A program made the position numbers and the translations under genes. Below, piece by piece: positions 5,654-10,041 of a stretch of 10,041 bases of DNA. Source of the stretch: an uncultured bacterium (GTDB lineage: Bacteria > Patescibacteriota > Microgenomatia > UBA1400 > PJMF01); contig CAJBWJ010000001.1 in NCBI GenBank assembly GCA_903959355.1, forward strand, positions 1 to 10,041, in the 5' to 3' direction. The notes below the pieces were generated by a model, which ran no database searches, had not been told where the DNA came from, and saw nothing but the letters and a program-made list of their open reading frames with translations. Each line of letters starts with the position of its first letter. Position 1 is the stretch's first letter.

Positions 5654-5893
5654 ATGTCAAAAAAAGAAGTAATTATCACTTTGAATGAAGGCACTTCGGT
5701 GCAAAGCTTGGGTTTTTTGTTAGATACACTAATCAGTTATCTAGAATCTTCTCCACCAATCTTAGATGTGGATATAACGAAGTTCACACTTCTTGTATTG
5801 GACACATTAGCGGATGAAGAAATTAGAGCAACTATAGAGCCTATTATTGGTGCTCATGTAAAAGATATTAGCATAACAACCAAAAAAGATTAG
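5654..5893 (+). CDS. Small protein of unknown function, 79 residues
   Basis: I do not recognise this protein. It is soluble-looking and has no Cys, Trp, signal or membrane segment. The likely order of structure is a strand (KEVIITL, 4-10), a helix (16-31), a Pro-Pro turn (34-35), a long helical stretch through LLVLDTLADEEIRATIEPIIG, and a final strand (KDISITT), which would suit a small alpha/beta fold. The region has an AAGGA ribosome site three bases before the ATG and a plausible promoter at 5594-5623, which support a real gene. Its last four bases overlap tail to tail with the stop of the FtsB-like gene on the other strand. Confidence 0.65.
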   Translation: MSKKEVIITLNEGTSVQSLGFLLDTLISYLESSPPILDVDITKFTLLVLDTLADEEIRATIEPIIGAHVKDISITTKKD

Positions 5894-6291
5894 TTAAGCA
5901 ACAGCTTTTCCCATTCTTCCCAAGGTCCATTTTTTTTATTTTCTAGGTCTTTATTTTCTTCCTTGTTTTGTTCTTCGTCTGGAATTTGCAAAACTATTTC
6001 ACCTTCTTTCTTGAGTAGAAGTTCATTGCGCATAATTTTTTCGAGTGAAATTTCTTCTTGGCTATTTTTTAGTTTTTCATTTTCGCTGCCAACTTCTTTT
6101 TCTATTAATTCGACACTTTTTTCTAAATTTTGAATGCTGTCTTTAGAGATGGAGGCTTTTTTACTACTTTCTCTGAGGGAAAAAATTACTAACAAACAAA
6201 GACAAGTAAAAACACTAATCAATAGTGGGTGGTTAAGTAAATTTTTGTTTTTTTCTTTATCCATTATGATGTTCTTATAATTCATAATCAT
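5890..6291 (-). CDS. FtsB/DivIC-like septum formation protein
   Basis: Proteins of the FtsB/DivIC family are short bitopic membrane proteins that join the divisome and help activate septal wall synthesis. A membrane helix at about residues 22-38 is followed by a charged coiled-coil-like stretch (50-80). The family signature is EKIMRNELLLKKEGEIVLQIPDE at about 84-106, resembling the usual 'iA R e lg l .kpGEiv..ip' pattern. The acidic tail ends in a Trp-containing GPWEEWEKLL (122-131). Length of 133 fits. The start is uncertain: Met1 and Met3 lack a ribosome site, and Met10 (ATG at 6264) just before DKEKNK is equally possible. It is divergent from the recombinase and overlaps the orphan gene by 4 bp at its 3' end. 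Confidence 0.72.
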   Translation of the reverse strand: MIMNYKNIIMDKEKNKNLLNHPLLISVFTCLCLLVIFSLRESSKKASISKDSIQNLEKSVELIEKEVGSENEKLKNSQEEISLEKIMRNELLLKKEGEIVLQIPDEEQNKEENKDLENKKNGPWEEWEKLLLN

Positions 6292-6301
6292 CTTGTAGCG
6301 C

Positions 6302-6330
6302 TTGTTTATAAACCTACTTTATGATATTAT
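6302..6330 (+). promoter_or_regulatory. Promoter of the Xer-like recombinase gene
   Basis: TTGTTT at 6302-6307 and TATTAT at 6325-6330 have the optimal 17-base spacing. The implied start is near 6337, about 54 bases before the ATG. On the opposite strand a TATAAT at 6332-6327 overlaps it and could serve the divergent FtsB-like gene, though its -35 is poor. Confidence 0.5.
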
Positions 6331-6390
6331 AAGACCTTGTTATTTAGAGAATCTAAAAATATCTGCCCCAGCTTAGTCTGAAAGATAATT

Positions 6391-7257
6391 ATGCACACAA
6401 ACTTACTTGATGCGCAAGCAAAGTTTACAGAGAACTTGAGAGCCAATGGTAAGGCTCATGCTACTGTAATTGCTTATAGTAAAGACATTGAGCAGTTGGC
6501 TGATTTCCTTAGTAAGAGATCTAAAACCTTGCTTTCTGAAGTGGTGCCTGAAGACTTAGAAGCTTTCAAAGAATTGCTTAAAAAGCAGCGCTATACCAGT
6601 AAATCTATTTCCAGAAAAATTAATTCTATCAAAGCTTTTTTCCGTTTTTGTGTGAGTGAAGGTTTAGTGGAAGGCAATCCAACCCAAGAAATCTCTCAAC
6701 CAAAATTTGATCAAACTCCTCCTCGTATTTTATCTCGTTTAGAATATCGCGCTTTGCGTGATTCTTGTCGCGCTGATGCCAGAATGCACGCTATTGTCGA
6801 AATTCTGCTTCAAACTGGTATGAGAATTAGTGAATTGGCTTATTTGCAATTAACTGATATCGATCTAGAGAGAGAATTGATCTATATCCAAGCTCAAAAT
6901 TCCCGTGAAGCTCGTCGTATTCCTTTGAATGCTGCCGCTAAAAAATCCATTTTGGATTATTTAAAATTGCGTCCTCGTGCCAAGGAAAAGACTTTGTTTT
7001 TAACCAAAACCTGTCGTCCTTTCTTGGTTAGAAATATTCGCACAGCCATCGATCGTTATTTCCGTTTAGCTGGCGTCAAAGATGCCAAGGTCAATGATTT
7101 GCGTCACACCTTTGTAGTCGAACAGCTTAAAGCTGGAACTCCTCTAGTTTATGTTTCTCAATTAGTTGGTCATAAGCGTATTACCACTACTGAAAAATAT
7201 TTACATTTGATTGAGGCTCCAGAAATGCAGCCAAATATCAAAATTGAAGAGCTTTAA
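6391..7257 (+). CDS. Xer-like tyrosine recombinase with altered catalytic residues
   Basis: Xer recombinases cut and rejoin DNA, typically at dif to resolve chromosome dimers. The protein has 288 residues, close to the usual 295-300. An N-terminal SAM-like core-binding domain (about 7-95) includes the typical ATVIAYSKDIEQLADFL and SISRKINSIKAFFRFCVSEG segments. The catalytic domain has Arg145 (TGMRISELAYLQ), Arg238-His239 (NDLRHTF), His261 (LVGHKRITTTEKY) and the nucleophile Tyr270. Two positions differ. The beta-hairpin catalytic Lys, normally in GKGNK, is missing from IQAQNSREARRIPL (166-179). The first His of HxxR is Asn235. With no integrase-type extra domain or phage genes nearby, a housekeeping Xer role is favoured over phage integration. 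Ribosome binding is weak (GAAAG upstream). Confidence 0.87.
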   Translation: MHTNLLDAQAKFTENLRANGKAHATVIAYSKDIEQLADFLSKRSKTLLSEVVPEDLEAFKELLKKQRYTSKSISRKINSIKAFFRFCVSEGLVEGNPTQEISQPKFDQTPPRILSRLEYRALRDSCRADARMHAIVEILLQTGMRISELAYLQLTDIDLERELIYIQAQNSREARRIPLNAAAKKSILDYLKLRPRAKEKTLFLTKTCRPFLVRNIRTAIDRYFRLAGVKDAKVNDLRHTFVVEQLKAGTPLVYVSQLVGHKRITTTEKYLHLIEAPEMQPNIKIEEL

Positions 7258-7324
7258 TTTAAAGTCGCTGTTTTCTGTCTTGATCTCGTGCTAAGATATT
7301 CCCTATAAGAAGAGGAAATATTTT

Positions 7325-8317
7325 ATGTCGAAAATTCGTGTTTTTTCTGGAACTAGAGCCACAGGTCGCCTACACTTAGGCAACTATTTTGGCGCCGTCA
7401 AAGGTTATATTGATTTGCAGAATGACTCTAATTACGATTGTGTTTATATGGCCGTAGATGTTCACACTATTACTACGCCTTATGATCAACACAATTTAGC
7501 TACTGCTACTAAAGCAATTATTATGGATTATTTGGCTGCTGGACTTGATCCAGAAAAAGCCATTGTTACCATTCAATCTTTGGTGCCAGAACACGTCGAA
7601 TTGGCATTTCTTTTTTCCTCAGTGGTTTCAGTTGCCAAAATGCAGCATTTGCCAACTTTTAAAGACAAGGTTAAACAACATCCAGATAATGTCACTTTAG
7701 CTTTGTTAAATTACCCAACTTTAATGGCGGCAGATATTTTGGCTTACAAGGCTAGCGTAGTGCCAGCTGGTCTAGATCAAGAACCTCACATCGAAGTGAC
7801 TCGCGAGATTGCTCGTCGTATGAATGATCTTTATGGAACTGATTTTCCAGAGACTAAACGCATTGCTACTCCAACTCAATATGTGCCATCTTTAACTGGT
7901 GAAGGTAAAATGAGTAAGTCTGTAGAAGGTAGCTCGATTAGTCTAACTGATGATTTAGCTATGATTAAAAAGAGATTGGCTAGTTGTCCAACTGACTCTG
8001 GTAATGGTCAGGAAATTCCAAAAGGTGGTGTATCTAATTTATTGACTTTTGTAGAAATTTTTGAGGGAATTGAGCGTAAAAAAGCTTATGAAAATGATTA
8101 TAAAAACCAAGGTATTCGTTATGGAGATTTAAAAGCTGAATTGGCGGAGGCGATTTTTAATTATCTGTCTCCAATTAGAGAGAAACGCTTGGAATTAGAA
8201 AACAACCAAGATTATGTCGATAAAATTATCAAAGAAGGTGCAGAAAAAGCTCGCACCATAGCTGCAGCTACTCTCGCCGAAACAAAAATAAAGATGGGAT
8301 TTTATGGCAAAAATTAA
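7325..8317 (+). CDS. trpS: Tryptophanyl-tRNA synthetase
   Basis: TrpRS is a class Ic synthetase that charges tRNA-Trp in the cytoplasm. At 330 residues it has the normal bacterial length. The HIGH-type motif is HLGN (17-20) within GTRATGRLHLGNYFGA. The KMSKS loop is intact at 195-199 (GEGKMSKSVEGSSISLTDD). The segment VPAGLDQEPHIEVTREIARRMN, which orders the active site, and the C-terminal helical part are present. A strong purine-rich ribosome site (AGAGGAA, 7311-7317) lies upstream. A possible promoter, TTGATC (7280-7285) with TATAAG (7304-7309), would start so close to that site that it is doubtful. Its last 14 bases overlap ddl, which implies a shared transcript and coupled translation. 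Confidence 0.97.
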   Translation: MSKIRVFSGTRATGRLHLGNYFGAVKGYIDLQNDSNYDCVYMAVDVHTITTPYDQHNLATATKAIIMDYLAAGLDPEKAIVTIQSLVPEHVELAFLFSSVVSVAKMQHLPTFKDKVKQHPDNVTLALLNYPTLMAADILAYKASVVPAGLDQEPHIEVTREIARRMNDLYGTDFPETKRIATPTQYVPSLTGEGKMSKSVEGSSISLTDDLAMIKKRLASCPTDSGNGQEIPKGGVSNLLTFVEIFEGIERKKAYENDYKNQGIRYGDLKAELAEAIFNYLSPIREKRLELENNQDYVDKIIKEGAEKARTIAAATLAETKIKMGFYGKN

Positions 8318-9428
8318 TTTAGCTTTAATTTGTGGTGGTAAATCTGTTGAACATGAAGTTTCTTTAGTTTCAGCCAAAAATGTTATTGCTGCTTTAGATT
8401 TTGCCAAATATGATCTTCATCTTTTCGCAGTGGCCAAGGATGGATCATTTCGTTTTTATAGCGACTTTAAAAACTTTTTAAACAATCAAGATGACACCAA
8501 TTTAGTTTCTCTCAAAGAAACTGGTTTTATAAATGTTGCTTGGTCAGTTGTAAATGGCAAAGGTCAGGCAGTTTTACTTGATGGAAAAGAGCAATTTCTA
8601 TCAATTGATGCTGTTTTTCCAATCATGCATGGTTCTTTTGCTGAAGATGGCAAAATGCAAGGTTTCTTAGAGATGCTCAATTTGCCATACGTCGGTCCAG
8701 ATGTTTTAGCTTCATCTATTTCCATGGATAAGGAAATTACAAAAAAATTAGTAGAAATTGAAGGCGTTAAAGTTGCCAAATATCTGTCTTTTGACGCTCT
8801 TTCGAAAAATAAAATTGTTTTTATAGATGTAAAGGAAAAGCTTGGTTTACCAGTTTTTATCAAACCGGCAAATTCTGGTTCTTCAGTTGGTATTAGTAGA
8901 GCTGATGATGAAATTTCTTTCAATAATGCTGTTAAAGAAGCCTTTCTAGTTGATCATAAAATTTTAATTGAAGAAGCAGTTGCTGGCAGAGAATTAGAAT
9001 GTCCTGTTCTTGGTAACAGAGGCGAATTAATTGCTGGTGAAGTCGGTGAAATTATTCCAAGTGCTAAGCATGGTTTTTATTCTTATGATGCCAAATATCT
9101 TGATGAATCTGGTGCAGCTTTGCTTATTCCGGCTCCAATTGAATCAAATAAGAAAAAGGAAATTCAAGAGATTTCGACGAAAATTTTTGCAATTTTGCAG
9201 TGTGAAGGTATGTCCAGAGTAGATTTTTTCATGACTGAAAATGGCGAAGTGGTTTTTAATGAAATAAACACGATTCCTGGTTTTACTAAAATCAGTATGT
9301 ATCCAAAATTGATGATGGCTGAAACAGGTATGACTTATGGCGAATTAATAGATAATTTAATCACTTTGGCAGTCAATCGTTATGCCAGAAATTCTCAAAT
9401 TTTGTTTGAGAAAAAAATGATAGAATAA
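8304..9428 (+). CDS. ddl: D-alanine--D-alanine ligase
   Basis: Ddl joins two D-alanines with ATP to make the dipeptide that ends the peptidoglycan stem, so this organism probably builds its own cell wall. The 374-residue ATP-grasp protein starts with GGKSVEHEVSLVSA (11-24), whose Glu16 corresponds to E. coli Glu15. It has the Ser loop NSGSSVGIS (190-198). The omega loop SYDAKY (260-265) has the Lys-Tyr pair seen in D-Ala-D-Ala enzymes rather than the Phe of D-lactate ligases. The metal-binding ending is NEINTIPGFTKISMYPK (about 319-335). It begins inside the end of trpS (14-bp overlap, different frame) with only a weak GGGA upstream, so coupled translation is likely. The next gene follows after 8 bp. 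Confidence 0.97.
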   Translation: MAKINLALICGGKSVEHEVSLVSAKNVIAALDFAKYDLHLFAVAKDGSFRFYSDFKNFLNNQDDTNLVSLKETGFINVAWSVVNGKGQAVLLDGKEQFLSIDAVFPIMHGSFAEDGKMQGFLEMLNLPYVGPDVLASSISMDKEITKKLVEIEGVKVAKYLSFDALSKNKIVFIDVKEKLGLPVFIKPANSGSSVGISRADDEISFNNAVKEAFLVDHKILIEEAVAGRELECPVLGNRGELIAGEVGEIIPSAKHGFYSYDAKYLDESGAALLIPAPIESNKKKEIQEISTKIFAILQCEGMSRVDFFMTENGEVVFNEINTIPGFTKISMYPKLMMAETGMTYGELIDNLITLAVNRYARNSQILFEKKMIE

Positions 9429-9436
9429 GTCCTCTT

Positions 9437-9775
9437 ATGGCAGAAATAATTCAATTTAATGATTTTCTAAAAGTCGAAATGCGCGTTGGCGTTGTGACTG
9501 AAGTTTTAGTTCCTGACTGGAGTGAAAAACTCTTGGAATTTAAAGTCAGCTTCGGTCCAGAAATTGGAATGAGAACAGTTTTTTCTGGAGTCAAAAAATG
9601 GTACAGCGAAACTGACTTTTTGAATAAAAAATTCCCTTTTGTAGTAAATTTGGCAGAGCGCAAAATGGGTCCAGCGGTAAGCCAAGGCATGATGATGATG
9701 GTTGATGCTGGCGATGAAAAGCCAATTCTAATTGCTTTAAATGATCAGGCAGAGCTTGGCGCAGTTTTGTGTTAA
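9437..9775 (+). CDS. tRNA-binding OB-fold protein, Trbp111/CsaA/MetRS-tail type
   Basis: The 112-residue protein is a single EMAP-II-like OB-fold. This domain is known as stand-alone Trbp111 and CsaA and as the C-terminal tail of bacterial MetRS and PheT. Trbp111 binds tRNA structure without sequence specificity. The order of motifs fits the family: FNDFLKVEMRVGVVTEVLVP (7-26), SEKLLEFKVSFG (29-40), RTVFSGVKKWY (46-56), VVNLAERKMGPAVSQGMMMM (69-88). The usual SEGM is SQGM here (82-85). No Shine-Dalgarno is visible; it starts 8 bp after ddl and probably depends on coupled translation. Whether it acts in trans with MetRS, as a free tRNA chaperone, or as a CsaA-type secretion chaperone cannot be told from sequence. 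Confidence 0.88.
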   Translation: MAEIIQFNDFLKVEMRVGVVTEVLVPDWSEKLLEFKVSFGPEIGMRTVFSGVKKWYSETDFLNKKFPFVVNLAERKMGPAVSQGMMMMVDAGDEKPILIALNDQAELGAVLC

Positions 9776-9789
9776 ACTCTTTAAACTAA

Positions 9790-9809
9790 TTTGTTAAATT
9801 TTGTTAAAT
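9790..9809 (+). repeat. Perfect 10-bp tandem duplication
   Basis: TTTGTTAAAT occurs twice in immediate succession between the tRNA-binding protein and the last gene. It may be simple slippage in AT-rich intergenic DNA. Confidence 0.8.
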
Positions 9810-9836
9810 AAAAAAATAGAAAGTTTAGAAAAATAT

Positions 9837-10041
9837 ATGAACGACAAAAAACCAGAATTAAAAATTCCAAAGCAAGCAGAAAACAAGCAAATTGATCCAA
9901 CTAAAAAACCAGCTGCTGGTTATAAACGCATTGAATTAAAAATTAATTTAAATAAGTTTTTTAATAAAACATTTATTTATTTGGTTATATTTTTCTTATT
10001 TGTCCCATCACTTTTAGGTGTTCTTGGCAAAAATAGTGGTC
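9837..10041 (+). CDS. Membrane protein, N-terminal part (cut by window edge)
   Basis: From the ATG at 9837 the frame stays open to the edge (68 full codons). The first 40 residues are Lys/Pro/Asn-rich and polar. They are followed by a single hydrophobic helix (about 45-64, FIYLVIFFLFVPSLLGVL) and a polar GKNSG. A short charged cytoplasmic N-terminus, one helix and then an outside segment is how FtsH proteases begin, but no diagnostic motif is within the window, so this is only a possibility. The ribosome site is weak (GAAAG). The 61-bp gap after the previous gene allows either co-transcription or a new promoter. Confidence 0.6.
   Translation, partial: MNDKKPELKIPKQAENKQIDPTKKPAAGYKRIELKINLNKFFNKTFIYLVIFFLFVPSLLGVLGKNSG

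Noticed and set aside
8564..8923. 119-residue minus-strand frame inside ddl
   Set aside because: It lies wholly within the well-supported ddl gene and has no recognisable product.

Overview
The window is AT-rich with compact, mostly single-gene or short-operon spacing. It uses the standard bacterial code. Two tRNA genes lack an encoded CCA, and the cell-division and cell-wall proteins are short. Together these suggest a small-genome bacterium, most plausibly a CPR/Patescibacteria lineage. That placement is an inference from gene style, not a phylogenetic result.

Left part (1-3090). A GT-C type membrane glycosyltransferase runs off the left edge on the minus strand. It is divergent from a groES-groEL operon. 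The operon has a degenerate CIRCE-like inverted repeat overlapping a perfect TATAAT, and ends in a strong intrinsic terminator. GroEL is ordinary. GroES is not: its roof loop is replaced by an insert of about 95 residues containing all 22 cysteines of the protein, in two clusters separated by a charged linker.

tRNA and structured region (3090-3486). A CAU-anticodon tRNA lies on the minus strand and an initiator tRNA (C1:A72 mismatch) on the plus strand. The initiator has a textbook promoter and an unusually short D-loop. Directly after it come a 53-nt inverted repeat containing a terminator, and then a hairpin-rich stretch that carries second copies of the tRNA T-loop segment and 3' end. This stretch is unexplained.

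Middle (3487-6390). A Nudix hydrolase, possibly leaderless, converges on an exported sulfatase-fold enzyme whose nucleophile position is Thr rather than Cys/Ser. Next come a small orphan protein and an FtsB/DivIC-like division protein, which overlap tail to tail by 4 bp.

Right part (6391-10041). A Xer-like tyrosine recombinase has altered catalytic positions. It is followed by a tight run of trpS (tryptophanyl-tRNA synthetase), ddl (D-Ala-D-Ala ligase) and a Trbp111/CsaA-like tRNA-binding protein, then the start of a membrane protein cut by the right edge. The clearest themes are protein folding, translation, and cell wall/division. The strongest candidates for something undescribed are the Cys-rich GroES and the tRNA-adjacent structured DNA.
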